DNA of 64,000 nt from Lysinibacillus cavernae (lineage in GTDB: Bacteria; Bacillota; Bacilli; Bacillales_A; Planococcaceae). The DNA is taken from contig NZ_WMEF01000016.1 of NCBI RefSeq assembly GCF_009724685.1, positions 1 through 64,000 of the forward strand, read 5' to 3'. How positions within the stretch are numbered: position 1 is the first letter of the stretch; each line of letters starts with the position of its first letter. The position numbers and the translations under genes are program-made. Below the pieces are notes generated by a model. It was not told the DNA's origin, made no database searches, and saw nothing but the letters and a program-made list of their open reading frames with translations. This document shows, piece after piece, positions 24,430-33,067 of this stretch.

Positions 24430-26050
24430 AAAGAAGTTGAAAAAAGAGATGAAGGCAGACAATAACATGGCGTATCCTGACTTTGAGCAAATGTGGAGCA
24501 GTATCCAGCAGGACGAGCTAAAGATTTCTGATAAAACAATCGAACTACGACCTCGTAAAAGAAAGAAATTCGCTTTAGTAGCAGGTCTAGCTGTAGCTCT
24601 AATGGCAACACCAGTTTATGCAGCACTGAATTATGACTGGTCCAATATTCTTTCTTATCGAGCTGGCATTCAATCTGCATTAGAACAAGGTTTAGGTCAG
24701 ACGATTGAGCAATCTGTTAAGAAGGATGGATTCACGCTAACCGTACACACGGCGTTTATTGATGATAATAGAACCTTTATTCTATATAGTTTGAAACCTG
24801 AAGCATCTTGGGATGGAGAGGATATAGGCTTTGAACTTATCGGGCTTAAAGATTCAAAAGGAAACTTTATTGAAGGGAATTATACACATTCTTGGAATGA
24901 GGAGCTTGGTACCTACCAGGGTTATTTTGAAACGGATTGGGTTGCTGAAGGTCAGGTGGCAGACGTGGAGCTTATGATGGAGAATATTCAATTCATCAGC
25001 GATGAGAAATATTCTATCGGCTATAATCCAAATGACTTGACTACGCAAGTGTTCCCTATTCAAAAGGATGGGGTTGACACCGTAACTATTCAATCTTTTG
25101 AACAAGATGAGGGTAAAATATTGCTTAAATCAGCAGTTACGCTGACAGATTTAGAAGTCCGAAACACAGGGATATTCATTGAGGCGGTTAATGACAGGAA
25201 TAATTCAATTGAAACAGGGAAAAGATCTTTCTTAGGAAGTCAAGGAGCAAAAGGTGAATACTTGAGTCAACAACTATTCGAGTCTGATGCCTTACACGAG
25301 GAAGGCACTAAATTCCAAATTTCTTATAATCGCATACTAGAAACAAAAGAAAGCACTTGGAGTATAAAACTAAATCTATCTAAAAAACAATTGGAAAATA
25401 TGTCATTTAAGCAAGTGCTCGATATCCCAATTAACAATGTACCTGGAGGAACTAAAATCCATGAAATGACGGTTACACCGACCCAAGTTCGTATAATTCT
25501 TACTCAAGAAAAATACGAAACTTTTCCTTATAGGGATTATCAACTGGATGTGGGGGGGACTTTATTGACTGGGCATATGTGGAGTAAAGATGAAAAACCT
25601 AATGAAACAGAGCTGCGCTTTGAAATGATGGGACTAAATGTAGCTTCTTTGGAAAATCAACCTGTAACTTTCGTTGCTAAGCACCGTGTTGAAGGTTTAT
25701 ACGGAGATGATAATTCAACCCGTTTAACGAACATATCAGCAAAGCCTCAAAGTGTAACGTCTAACATCGCAGGGTATCCAATCTCGTGGACTTATTACAT
25801 GAAGGACAATAACCTCTACGTGGAGTCGTTGAGCTCAGACCCAGTATTTGGTGGAGTCAATCAAACCTATTATCTGGAGGGTAAAGAAAAAATCTATGGA
25901 CAGCCAGAATTTATGGGTATGCTAGAAAATAATAAAAGGATGGATGTTTATGAGAATTTTGACAAGAAGGAGCTCGATATTCTCATTAATAATTATTTAA
26001 CTAATCAGCCAAATGATGAGTTACGTATACCGCTTACATTTGAAAAATAA
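24416..26050 (+). CDS. DUF4179 membrane protein, probable anti-sigma factor (second)
   Basis: A 544-residue protein with a cytoplasmic N-terminus (about 1-55), one membrane helix (about 56-76, FALVAGLAVALMATPVYA), a DUF4179 segment (about 80-180) and two further beta-rich extracellular domains. It overlaps the ECF sigma gene by 14 bases and is inferred to be its membrane-bound antagonist. The start is a TTG at 24416 behind AGGGAGAG. Compared with the partner protein at 13289 it is 180 residues longer outside the membrane. Confidence 0.77.
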   Translation: MERIEKKLKKEMKADNNMAYPDFEQMWSSIQQDELKISDKTIELRPRKRKKFALVAGLAVALMATPVYAALNYDWSNILSYRAGIQSALEQGLGQTIEQSVKKDGFTLTVHTAFIDDNRTFILYSLKPEASWDGEDIGFELIGLKDSKGNFIEGNYTHSWNEELGTYQGYFETDWVAEGQVADVELMMENIQFISDEKYSIGYNPNDLTTQVFPIQKDGVDTVTIQSFEQDEGKILLKSAVTLTDLEVRNTGIFIEAVNDRNNSIETGKRSFLGSQGAKGEYLSQQLFESDALHEEGTKFQISYNRILETKESTWSIKLNLSKKQLENMSFKQVLDIPINNVPGGTKIHEMTVTPTQVRIILTQEKYETFPYRDYQLDVGGTLLTGHMWSKDEKPNETELRFEMMGLNVASLENQPVTFVAKHRVEGLYGDDNSTRLTNISAKPQSVTSNIAGYPISWTYYMKDNNLYVESLSSDPVFGGVNQTYYLEGKEKIYGQPEFMGMLENNKRMDVYENFDKKELDILINNYLTNQPNDELRIPLTFEK

Positions 26051-26080
26051 CAGACATTCATAAAAATAACAGTGTTAGTA

Positions 26081-26125
26081 CCCCATCTATTTGACTCATC
26101 AGTATTCAAATAGATGGGGGTTTTT
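26081..26125 (+). terminator. Terminator after the second ECF operon
   Basis: CCCCATCTATTTGA (26081-26094) pairs perfectly with TCAAATAGATGGGG (26106-26119), followed by G and five T. Confidence 0.92.
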
Positions 26126-26217
26126 GTTTTCTCATCAAGATTAAACTTCTTTACATAAAAAGAAATTCATAATATAGTTTAGTTAACTTAAATAAATTAT
26201 CATGCAGGAGAAGGTAC

Positions 26218-26499
26218 ATGACCTCTAACAAAAAAACACAAAAATCCTTTACTTATAAACTTGGAATAGGCATTATTATCTTTTCTCTTTCGTTATGGCT
26301 AATCCCAATTATCACACCATTTACACCCATACCTACAAAATTAAAGGCAGGGATTATACCGGGCAGTATTGTTGTAGCTGAAATCATGTTTTGGGTTGGG
26401 GCTTTACTTGTTGGGAAAGAAGCAGCTAACAAGTTTAAAAGCTATCTAAATCCTAAAAAATGGCGAGAAAAAGGTGACACTCAAAAAAATGAAGAATAA
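26218..26499 (+). CDS. Small two-helix membrane protein (transporter-suffix-like)
   Basis: A 93-residue protein with two transmembrane helices (about 15-36 and 47-66) and a basic hydrophilic tail. It resembles short proteins annotated as transporter suffix domain proteins; no function is established. AGGAGAAGG precedes ATG. Its end overlaps the following MarR gene by 11 bases, so the two form a coupled unit. Confidence 0.7.
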   Translation: MTSNKKTQKSFTYKLGIGIIIFSLSLWLIPIITPFTPIPTKLKAGIIPGSIVVAEIMFWVGALLVGKEAANKFKSYLNPKKWREKGDTQKNEE

Positions 26500-26914
26500 C
26501 GATGTTTCCGAGCAAATTAATCAAACCATCGAGGATATTTGGATCATTCTTGAGAAAATGGAAAGGGCCTATACTAAATTTCCCTTAAATAATCAGCAAC
26601 ATGTCCTTTTGACATTAGTGATTCGTCATCCGTCCAGTTCACCCTCAGAACTAGCTGAAAAAATGGCTATTACGAAAAGCGCAGTGAGCCAGCAGTTAGC
26701 CAAACTCGAAAAGGAAGGCTATATCACTAAACTTCAACATGAAGAAGATAAGCGTGCATTTTCTATTGAATTGGGTGAGAAAGGATGGCTTTATAAACAA
26801 GAAGTCGAAGCGTTTAATCAACAGATTACTGAAAAATATCATGCCAATTTATCCACGAAAGAGTTAGAGGATGTATTTGGTACATTACAAAAGCTAAAAA
26901 ATATACTTGTGTAA
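26489..26914 (+). CDS. MarR-family transcriptional regulator
   Basis: A 141-residue MarR protein: dimerisation helices at both ends and a winged helix-turn-helix (about 50-105) with PSSSPSELAEKMAITKSAVSQ, the recognition helix, and the wing HEEDKRAFSIELGEKG. The ligand is unknown. I use ATG 26489; a GTG at 26474 in the same frame is possible. It is co-transcribed with the small membrane protein, which it may regulate. Confidence 0.83.
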   Translation: MKNNDVSEQINQTIEDIWIILEKMERAYTKFPLNNQQHVLLTLVIRHPSSSPSELAEKMAITKSAVSQQLAKLEKEGYITKLQHEEDKRAFSIELGEKGWLYKQEVEAFNQQITEKYHANLSTKELEDVFGTLQKLKNILV

Positions 26915-26928
26915 ATTACATAAATAGT

Positions 26929-26957
26929 TTGACAATTTACCTGTTATGTCTTATAGT
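26929..26957 (+). promoter_or_regulatory. SigA promoter of the His leader
   Basis: TTGACA (26929-26934) and TATAGT (26952-26957) are 17 bases apart. Transcription would begin about 22 bases before the leader peptide start codon. Confidence 0.85.
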
Positions 26958-26985
26958 ATCCCTTAATATTAAAGGGGGAATAAAC

Positions 26986-27039
26986 ATGACCATTCTTCTT
27001 GTTCAATCCTACACGAAAAAACATCATCATAGCCATTAG
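26986..27039 (+). CDS. His-rich leader peptide of hisS2
   Basis: A 17-codon ORF behind a strong SD (AAAGGGGG, 26971-26978) encodes MTILLVQSYTKKHHHSH, with four His codons among the last five. It is followed by a hairpin beginning at its own stop codon and then a perfect intrinsic terminator before a histidyl-tRNA synthetase gene. This is the classic arrangement of amino-acid leader peptides: ribosome stalling at His codons when charged tRNA-His is scarce would favour readthrough. No T-box is present in the leader. Confidence 0.82.
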   Translation: MTILLVQSYTKKHHHSH

Positions 27040-27083
27040 TCTTGCTATCTTTATTAATTTATTAATATTGAATAGGAAGACTA
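27037..27083 (+). promoter_or_regulatory. Leader hairpin downstream of the His codons
   Basis: TAGTCTTGCTAT (27037-27048) pairs with ATAGGAAGACTA (27072-27083), 11 of 12 positions matching. The 5' arm starts at the leader stop codon, so a ribosome stalled on the His codons would cover it. Loop bases CTTTATT (27049-27055) are complementary to AATAAAG (27103-27109) inside the terminator 5' arm, offering a possible antiterminator. Confidence 0.6.
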
Positions 27084-27096
27084 TTTCTCATGTAAT

Positions 27097-27143
27097 CGTA
27101 TAAATAAAGCTGATTGAGAGCTTTATCGTTATACGGTTTTTTT
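27097..27143 (+). terminator. Attenuator terminator before hisS2
   Basis: CGTATAA then TAAAGCT (27097-27111) pair with AGCTTTA then TTATACG (27119-27135), giving 14 pairs, followed by G and seven T. It lies between the leader peptide and the hisS2 RBS. Confidence 0.88.
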
Positions 27144-27171
27144 ATTGGTCAAAAAAGAGGAGGAAATTGTG

Positions 27172-28452
27172 ATGAAAAAAATGGACTACCAAAATGTTAG
27201 GGGAACACAAGATTATTTACCAGAGCAGGAGGTTATTCGTCGTACCATTCGACGTACTTTAGAGGATACGTTTATGGCTTATGGCTGCAAACCGATAGAG
27301 ACACCTATTCTTAACTATACAGAGCTGATGGCTTCTAAATATGCGGGTGGTGCTGAGATTCTACAGGAAATGTATACATTAACGGATAGAGGTGAGCGTG
27401 ATTTAGCGTTACGTTATGATTTAACGATTCCATTTGCAAAAGTCGTAGCAATGAATCCGTCCATTACAATGCCTTTTAAACGCTATGAAATTGGCAAAGT
27501 GTTTCGAGATGGACCCATCAAAGCAGGACGTTTTCGTGAATTTACTCAATGTGATGTAGATATTGTGGGGGTAGAGTCGCAGGCTGCTGAGGCAGAGCTA
27601 ATGATGATGGCGATAGATGCATTTGATAAACTAAATCTACAAATTAGTATCCAATATAATAATCGCAAGCTTTTGATTGGTTTGCTGCAATTATTTAAGG
27701 TGGAACAGAATCAAATGAATCGAGTCATTTTAATTTTAGATAAAATTGAAAAAATAGCCCAAAAAACTATGTTAGCGGAATTGCAGGAATTGGGGTTATC
27801 TGATAACAGCATCAAGAAAATAAAGCAATTTTTAGATGAACGTGCTCAGATGAGTATGGCGTATTTTAAAGAGTTAGCTAACGAAAATACCTTTTTACAA
27901 CAAGGTTTACAGGAATTAATGGAACTAACGTCTTATTTAACAGCACTTGGAATAAGTGAGCAATGTCTGTTCAATCCATTTTTAGCGCGTGGGCTTGAAA
28001 TTTACACAGGGACAATTTATGAAATCTTTTTAGCAGATGGCACCATCCGATCTAGTATTGGCAGCGGGGGGCGTTATGACAATGCAATTGGCGGTCTTTT
28101 AGGAACAGAGCAATCCTATGCCACGGTTGGTATTTCTTTCGGGTTAGATGTTATCTATACAGCTTTGGAACTTTCGGGAAAAATAGATCAGCAAGTCCCA
28201 ATTACGGATATTTATATCATTCCCCTCGGAACAGAAAAGGAGTCTCTTAAGCTGGCAGCTGCATTGCGTCAAAAAGACTATAAGGTAGAAGTGGAGCTAA
28301 GTGGTAAGAGAGTGAAAAAGGCGATGGAAAAAGCGAATCGTGAAAATACACCAAAGGTCATTGTATTAGGAGAAGACGAGGTCACTCAAAACATGTATAA
28401 ATTAAAAGATATGAAAAGTGGCGGGGAAGAAATCAGTACATTTATATTTTAA
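27172..28452 (+). CDS. hisS: Histidyl-tRNA synthetase paralogue (HisS2)
   Basis: A 426-residue class II synthetase that charges tRNA-His. The catalytic core (about 1-320) has motif 2 (KVFRDGPIKAGRFREFTQCDVD), the histidine-binding loop ARGLEIYTGTIYE in place of the usual RGLDYYTGT, and motif 3 GSGGRYDNAIGGLLG. A C-terminal anticodon-binding domain (about 330-425) is present, which favours a tRNA-charging enzyme over HisZ. It is not in a hisS-aspS context, so I take it as a second copy. ATG 27172 follows GAGGAGG. Control is by the His leader upstream. Confidence 0.87.
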   Translation: MKKMDYQNVRGTQDYLPEQEVIRRTIRRTLEDTFMAYGCKPIETPILNYTELMASKYAGGAEILQEMYTLTDRGERDLALRYDLTIPFAKVVAMNPSITMPFKRYEIGKVFRDGPIKAGRFREFTQCDVDIVGVESQAAEAELMMMAIDAFDKLNLQISIQYNNRKLLIGLLQLFKVEQNQMNRVILILDKIEKIAQKTMLAELQELGLSDNSIKKIKQFLDERAQMSMAYFKELANENTFLQQGLQELMELTSYLTALGISEQCLFNPFLARGLEIYTGTIYEIFLADGTIRSSIGSGGRYDNAIGGLLGTEQSYATVGISFGLDVIYTALELSGKIDQQVPITDIYIIPLGTEKESLKLAAALRQKDYKVEVELSGKRVKKAMEKANRENTPKVIVLGEDEVTQNMYKLKDMKSGGEEISTFIF

Positions 28453-28458
28453 AAGTAA

Positions 28459-28500
28459 GGGCATATAGTCATTCATTTGGCTATATGCTTTATTTTTTTG
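28459..28500 (+). terminator. Terminator after hisS2
   Basis: GCATATAG (28461-28468) pairs with CTATATGC (28481-28488), followed by TTTATTTTTTT. Confidence 0.9.
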
Positions 28501-28591
28501 TATTCGACGAGAAAAGGTTGCACTGCCACGGGTGCTGTGTGCCATAACGCAGATAACTACGCTTCATTGATAATAAAAAGGAAATTTTTAC

Positions 28592-28641
28592 TTGCAATTA
28601 AAAGTAAATGTGTATATATTGTATATAAAGTATATATACAA
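28592..28641 (+). promoter_or_regulatory. Promoter and YtrA-type operator
   Basis: TTGCAA (28592-28597) and TATATT (28615-28620) form a promoter with a 17-base spacer. A perfect inverted repeat TTGTATATA-N5-TATATACAA (28619-28641) overlaps the -10 and start site. The GntR-family repressor encoded next is the obvious candidate to bind it. Confidence 0.75.
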
Positions 28642-28663
28642 TATTCTGTGAAGAGGTATTTGC

Positions 28664-29041
28664 ATGCAAATTATTATTTCAAACAGTTCAAAAGAGCCCA
28701 TTTATGAACAAATTTATGGACAGATCAAAAAACTGATCTTAACAGGAGAATTACAAGAGGGTCAGCCATTGCCTTCCATGCGTCAACTTGCGAAGGATTT
28801 AGAGATTAGCGTTATTACAACAAAACGAGCTTATGAGGAGCTTGAAAAAAACGGCTTTATTTACTCTATTGTTGGGAAAGGTTCGTTCATCTCCGAACAA
28901 AATACAGAAATGATGAAGGAAAGAAAAATGAAGGTAATCGAGGAAAAGCTGTCGGTAGCGATTCAAAATGCGAAGGAAATGGATATTAGCTTAGTAGAGT
29001 TAAAGGAAATGCTTACTTTATTGTATACGGAGGATGAGTGA
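28664..29041 (+). CDS. GntR-family regulator, YtrA subfamily
   Basis: A 125-residue regulator with an N-terminal winged helix (about 10-75; EGQPLPSMRQLAKDLEISVITTKRAYEEL is the recognition part) and a short helical dimerisation tail, the hallmark of the YtrA subfamily that lacks a large effector domain. It heads an operon with an ABC ATPase and permease and its stop overlaps the ATPase start (ATGA). I infer autorepression of the operon, perhaps released by cell-wall antibiotics as with B. subtilis YtrA. Confidence 0.88.
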   Translation: MQIIISNSSKEPIYEQIYGQIKKLILTGELQEGQPLPSMRQLAKDLEISVITTKRAYEELEKNGFIYSIVGKGSFISEQNTEMMKERKMKVIEEKLSVAIQNAKEMDISLVELKEMLTLLYTEDE

Positions 29042-29898
29042 TGGAAAATGTTATTGAATTACAGCATATACAAAAATCTTTTAATGGTTTTGAAATAAAA
29101 GATCTGTCAATCAAAGTTAAAAAGGGTTTTGTTACAGGATTTATTGGTGGAAATGGTGCAGGTAAATCGACGACGATTAAAATGATTATGAATTTATTAC
29201 AGCAGGATAGTGGAACTATTTCTATTTTTGGTAAGCGCTATAAGGGCAACGAAAAGGAAATAAAACAACGCATTGGTTTTGTCTATGATGACAATATTTT
29301 TTATGAAAATATCACGCTAAAGGATATGAAAAGGATCATTAAACCAGCCTATAAAAACTGGGATGACAAGACATTTCAACAGTATATTAATCAGTTTGAC
29401 TTGCCATTGAACAAAAATATGAAGACATTCTCAAAGGGGATGAAGATGAAGGCATCATTAGCCATTGCATTAGCCCATCATGCTGAATTAATCATTATGG
29501 ATGAGCCAACATCAGGACTCGATCCTATATTTCGCAGAGAGCTTCTAAATATTTTACATGAGTTAATGCAAGATGAAACCAAGACTATATTTTTCTCAAC
29601 ACATATTACAACAGATTTAGACCGCATTGCTGATTATATTACCTTTATTCATAATGGTGAACATATTTTCACGAAGGAATTTTATAAAATTGAAGAGGAT
29701 TATGCCATCGTCAAAGGGACACTCGATCTATTAGACAGTGAAACGGAGCAAGAGTTCTTAGCCATTCGCAAAACAAACAGAGGCTTTGAAGCATTAACGG
29801 CTAATAAACAACGTGTGGCAACTATATTTGGTGACACCGTTGTTGTAGAAAAACCTACGCTTGAAGACATTATGTATTATACAAAGAAGGGATGGTAA
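29041..29898 (+). CDS. ABC transporter ATP-binding protein (YtrB-like)
   Basis: A 285-residue ATPase with Walker A GGNGAGKST (about 35-43), a non-standard signature SKGMKMKASLA (the usual LSGG is FSKG), Walker B LIIMDEPTSGLDP and the H-loop STHIT. The C-terminal 70 residues form a regulatory extension typical of the YtrB/CcmA-type exporters. The start at ATG 29041 overlaps the regulator stop. It partners with the permease 4 bases downstream. Confidence 0.9.
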   Translation: MENVIELQHIQKSFNGFEIKDLSIKVKKGFVTGFIGGNGAGKSTTIKMIMNLLQQDSGTISIFGKRYKGNEKEIKQRIGFVYDDNIFYENITLKDMKRIIKPAYKNWDDKTFQQYINQFDLPLNKNMKTFSKGMKMKASLAIALAHHAELIIMDEPTSGLDPIFRRELLNILHELMQDETKTIFFSTHITTDLDRIADYITFIHNGEHIFTKEFYKIEEDYAIVKGTLDLLDSETEQEFLAIRKTNRGFEALTANKQRVATIFGDTVVVEKPTLEDIMYYTKKGW

Positions 29899-29902
29899 AG
29901 GT

Positions 29903-30517
29903 ATGTTGAACCTTATTCTAAAGGATGTTTTAATTCAAAAAAACATTCTAATCATTTATATAGCCACGATTATACTTTATTTATTGGTCAATGTTTCTCC
30001 GGTATTCATCGTATTTGTTTATAGTGTTGTATTTATTTTGAATGCTTTTTCTAATGACGAAAAAGATAATGCTAATATTTTACTTAATTCATTACCCTAT
30101 ACGAGAAGAGAAATTGTCAGTTCAAAATATATTGGGGCATTAATTTTTACAGGACTCTTTATGTTGTATACGTATGTGGTCAACTTTTTTTTGAATGAGC
30201 AAGAGGTAGTAGTATTGTGGAAAGAAATACTGCTTACTATGGGTCTCGTTATGATTGCCATCACATTTATCTTACCTATTTCCTATAAATTTAAAACGAA
30301 GTATTTAACTATCGTTGCTGTTGCTTTATTTGGAGTTTATATGGTGATGGTTAATTATTTTGTACCTAATTTTGATGGTAAAGTAAGAGCCCTCGTACAA
30401 AAATTCATGACTTTACAGGATCTACAACTATACCTTTTTGCCACAGTTATCATTGTTTTCTTATATGTTGGCTCATGGTTACTGTCTATTCGTATTTATG
30501 AGCGAAAGGCTTTTTAA
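29903..30517 (+). CDS. ABC-2 type permease
   Basis: A 204-residue integral membrane protein with about six transmembrane helices and an intracellular loop SNDEKDNANILLNSLPYTRREIV, the conserved ABC-2 permease element that contacts the ATPase. ATG 29903 follows AAAGGT. It completes a three-gene YtrA-type operon; the substrate is unknown. Confidence 0.85.
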   Translation: MLNLILKDVLIQKNILIIYIATIILYLLVNVSPVFIVFVYSVVFILNAFSNDEKDNANILLNSLPYTRREIVSSKYIGALIFTGLFMLYTYVVNFFLNEQEVVVLWKEILLTMGLVMIAITFILPISYKFKTKYLTIVAVALFGVYMVMVNYFVPNFDGKVRALVQKFMTLQDLQLYLFATVIIVFLYVGSWLLSIRIYERKAF

Positions 30518-30519
30518 TG

Positions 30520-30564
30520 AAAAAACGGCTGATTCCATTCAATTAAGGGATAAGCCGTTTTTAA
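30520..30564. terminator. Bidirectional terminator between converging ABC operons
   Basis: AAAAACGGCT (30521-30530) pairs with AGCCGTTTTT (30553-30562). A-runs and T-runs on both sides let it work for the plus-strand permease and the minus-strand permease that meet here. Confidence 0.87.
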
Positions 30565-30567
30565 TTA

Positions 30568-32190
30568 CTATTTAGAAGATCTAAACGCAACTTTCCAAAC
30601 CACGATATTGATGAAGAAAAGCATCATCAAATATACAGTAGACCCAAATGTCACCTGACTAGCAATTAAGTAGTGCAGCTCTGCAAGCATACCTAATGGG
30701 ATAAATAACAAAAATACTTTCCAGCCTTGAGCATCTCCGACTTCATCATATGGTTTAGTAAAAGGTATTTTGTTGCTCATCGTAACGAAACAGATGACTG
30801 TAAACAACCAGCTCGTTACTAAAACCACAAGTAAATCTGGAATAATTCGTATGCCGTAAATATAGTTAAACACGATACTTAGTACTAAAAATAATGGACT
30901 ATACAATTTGATTAAAAAAGCCTTTAAGCTACCCTTTTGTAAATGTGTATAGTCTTTAATTGGGAGAGTTTTATAGATCCAAGCAGCCTTATATTTAGCA
31001 GAGTGACCCAGCAAAAGTACAGCGGATGGAATTATCATCATACTAAAATAGATATGTAAGTAGCCAAAACTACTAGCATAATCAATCTCTTCGGATCTGC
31101 TAAATGTAAACATAAAAATAAATGGAATAATAAACGAAAAACCTAAAGATGGATAGACCTTTAGCTTAAACTCTCGCTCTTGCTTCATCATCAAAGTGGC
31201 GAAGCGATAGAAAGCTCGTTCTTCATGTGTTCTACACACAAGCGTTAATAAAAATGTCTTCAGTCGATTGTTCTTCTCTTTTTTAGATTTACTTGTACTT
31301 AGCAGTTTTTGGAGATTACGTTCAAACGTTGGAATAAGCTTGATATATACCCAAATCGAAATGATGGGCATAATCAGTGCTAAGATACTGTAGATTACTG
31401 TCAATAAGGATGTGTCACCATGTAATACTAATTCATAAGGAGCGGCAAACCACATCGGTATTAGGAAGAGGCTCCACCAATGAAACGACACCACCATATC
31501 TAAATTGACGAATTCAAAGGATCGAATAAGAACTTGATAGCCAATCATCAGCATCAAAGACAAAGCAATTTGAACATAGTTGATCATATCTTTCAGCTTT
31601 TCACCATCAAAGAAGCGTAAAATTGCAATATATAAAATGGCTGTAAACGCAACAATCAATAAATTAATTAATAGTATCTCAAGACCTGTTAAAATAAAAA
31701 ATACAATTCCTTGTGTAAAAAGACTGACTACAAGAGGGATGGCGGTTAGGGCCATCGTTAAATAGGTTAAATAAATAAAAATATGCATAAACTTTGCTGC
31801 ATTGATTGTTCTAGCCGAAATAGGCTTCGTTGAGAGTATGCTTTTGTCTCTGACATCCAAGAGTACAGAAGAAAAATCGGAAATCAGGGAAGTCATAATT
31901 AAAAATATGATCATCGCATACGCAATACTCATTTGAAAAAGAAAGTTTTGACCAAACCCCATAAGAGGGATGAGCACAAGTCCAAATAAAACATAAATCC
32001 ATAGAGACTTAATGTAACCGTATTTTTGATCCTCTTTCTTTTTGTTCTGATTAAATATGGTTGGTACTTTACGTTCATCCATCGTTAATTTTATATGGAG
32101 GATTTTTCTCATCATGTCATAGTCAATGCCTGTTTTCACAAAAAGCAATCGGAATCTATCAAGCAATTGTAGCGTTTTGAAATCTGTCAT
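30568..32190 (-). CDS. Large ABC exporter permease (540 aa)
   Basis: A 540-residue membrane protein with roughly 12 predicted hydrophobic segments, an N-terminal cytoplasmic part of about 65 residues, and a long cytoplasmic loop near 290-320 (LQKLLSTSKSKKEKNNRL). It resembles Bacilli permeases of putative ABC exporters of the EcsB-like size class. It overlaps the ATPase gene by 4 bases (ATGA), so the two are co-translated. Substrate unknown. Confidence 0.78.
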   Translation of the reverse strand: MTDFKTLQLLDRFRLLFVKTGIDYDMMRKILHIKLTMDERKVPTIFNQNKKKEDQKYGYIKSLWIYVLFGLVLIPLMGFGQNFLFQMSIAYAMIIFLIMTSLISDFSSVLLDVRDKSILSTKPISARTINAAKFMHIFIYLTYLTMALTAIPLVVSLFTQGIVFFILTGLEILLINLLIVAFTAILYIAILRFFDGEKLKDMINYVQIALSLMLMIGYQVLIRSFEFVNLDMVVSFHWWSLFLIPMWFAAPYELVLHGDTSLLTVIYSILALIMPIISIWVYIKLIPTFERNLQKLLSTSKSKKEKNNRLKTFLLTLVCRTHEERAFYRFATLMMKQEREFKLKVYPSLGFSFIIPFIFMFTFSRSEEIDYASSFGYLHIYFSMMIIPSAVLLLGHSAKYKAAWIYKTLPIKDYTHLQKGSLKAFLIKLYSPLFLVLSIVFNYIYGIRIIPDLLVVLVTSWLFTVICFVTMSNKIPFTKPYDEVGDAQGWKVFLLFIPLGMLAELHYLIASQVTFGSTVYLMMLFFINIVVWKVAFRSSK

Positions 32191-32969
32191 GATTCCACTC
32201 CTCTAACAATAGACACAAATTTCTTGCCAATTTCCTGATGCTCATGAAATCCTGTTAACTGGTTAAAAATTCTTTCCAATGTTCCTTCGGTGTTATCTGC
32301 TTGTAGCTCCGCAAATGTTCCGTCTGCTGCAATTTTTCCATCATACAGGAGAATGATGCGACTGCTGATTTTTTCAACTACATCCATAATATGAGATGAG
32401 TAAAAGATGGTTTTTCCTTGGGCAGCTAGTTGCGTTAAGATTTCTTTAAATATCATGACACTGTTGGCATCTAAGCCGTTGATTGGTTCATCTAAAAATA
32501 AAAGATCTGGATTATGTAAGAGGCTGGCAATGATTAGTAGCTTCTGCCGCATGCCCTTTGAATAAGAAGAAATTCTAGAATGGTACGCTTCACCGACGCC
32601 AAACAGCTCCATTAAAGATTTTGATTTGTCAGCAGCCTCCTCTAGCTCTAGTCCATACAGTTGCCCGATAAAAGTTAAATATTCGTAGCCAGTTAAGTTG
32701 TCATAAACATCCGCGATTTCGGGAACGTAACCAATTCGCCGCTTATAGTCGATTTGATCTTGCCCAATACTTTCCCCAAAGAGTTTGATTTCCCCGCCGT
32801 AATCACCTTCGAGCCCTAGAATAAGCTTTACAGTCGTGCTTTTACCAGCGCCATTCGGACCGATATAGCCAATAATCTCTCCTCTAGATGCATGGAGGTC
32901 AATCCCCTTCAATATTTCCTTGTTTCCATAACTCTTTGTTAAATTCGTAATCGTTAAAATTTCTTCCAT
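32187..32969 (-). CDS. ABC transporter ATP-binding protein
   Basis: A 260-residue ATPase with Walker A GPNGAGKST, signature SYSKGMRQKLLI, Walker B LLFLDEPINGLD and H-loop SSHIMD; the C-terminal part (about 215-260) is an accessory domain. The start is ATG 32969, 11 bases after AAGGAG; a GTG four codons upstream lies too close to that RBS. It partners with the large permease downstream. Confidence 0.88.
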   Translation of the reverse strand: MEEILTITNLTKSYGNKEILKGIDLHASRGEIIGYIGPNGAGKSTTVKLILGLEGDYGGEIKLFGESIGQDQIDYKRRIGYVPEIADVYDNLTGYEYLTFIGQLYGLELEEAADKSKSLMELFGVGEAYHSRISSYSKGMRQKLLIIASLLHNPDLLFLDEPINGLDANSVMIFKEILTQLAAQGKTIFYSSHIMDVVEKISSRIILLYDGKIAADGTFAELQADNTEGTLERIFNQLTGFHEHQEIGKKFVSIVRGVES

Positions 32970-33067
32970 TTTGTAGCTCACTCCTTCATTTTAGAAAAAT
33001 TAACCATTAATACACTATAACATATTAAAAGTGAGTTTATTCCTTTTGGTAAAAGGGAGCATATCAA

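Noticed and set aside
26915-27171. T-box riboswitch before hisS2
   Set aside because: The conserved T-box sequence (AGGGTGGNACCGCG) is absent; the leader contains a His-rich ORF and attenuator instead.
27172-28452. HisZ (regulatory subunit of ATP phosphoribosyltransferase) instead of HisS
   Set aside because: The protein retains the C-terminal anticodon-binding domain and class II catalytic motifs, and there is no hisG next to it.
28477-28707. Open frame between hisS2 and the GntR gene
   Set aside because: It begins inside the terminator, lacks an RBS and overlaps the promoter and operator of the next operon.
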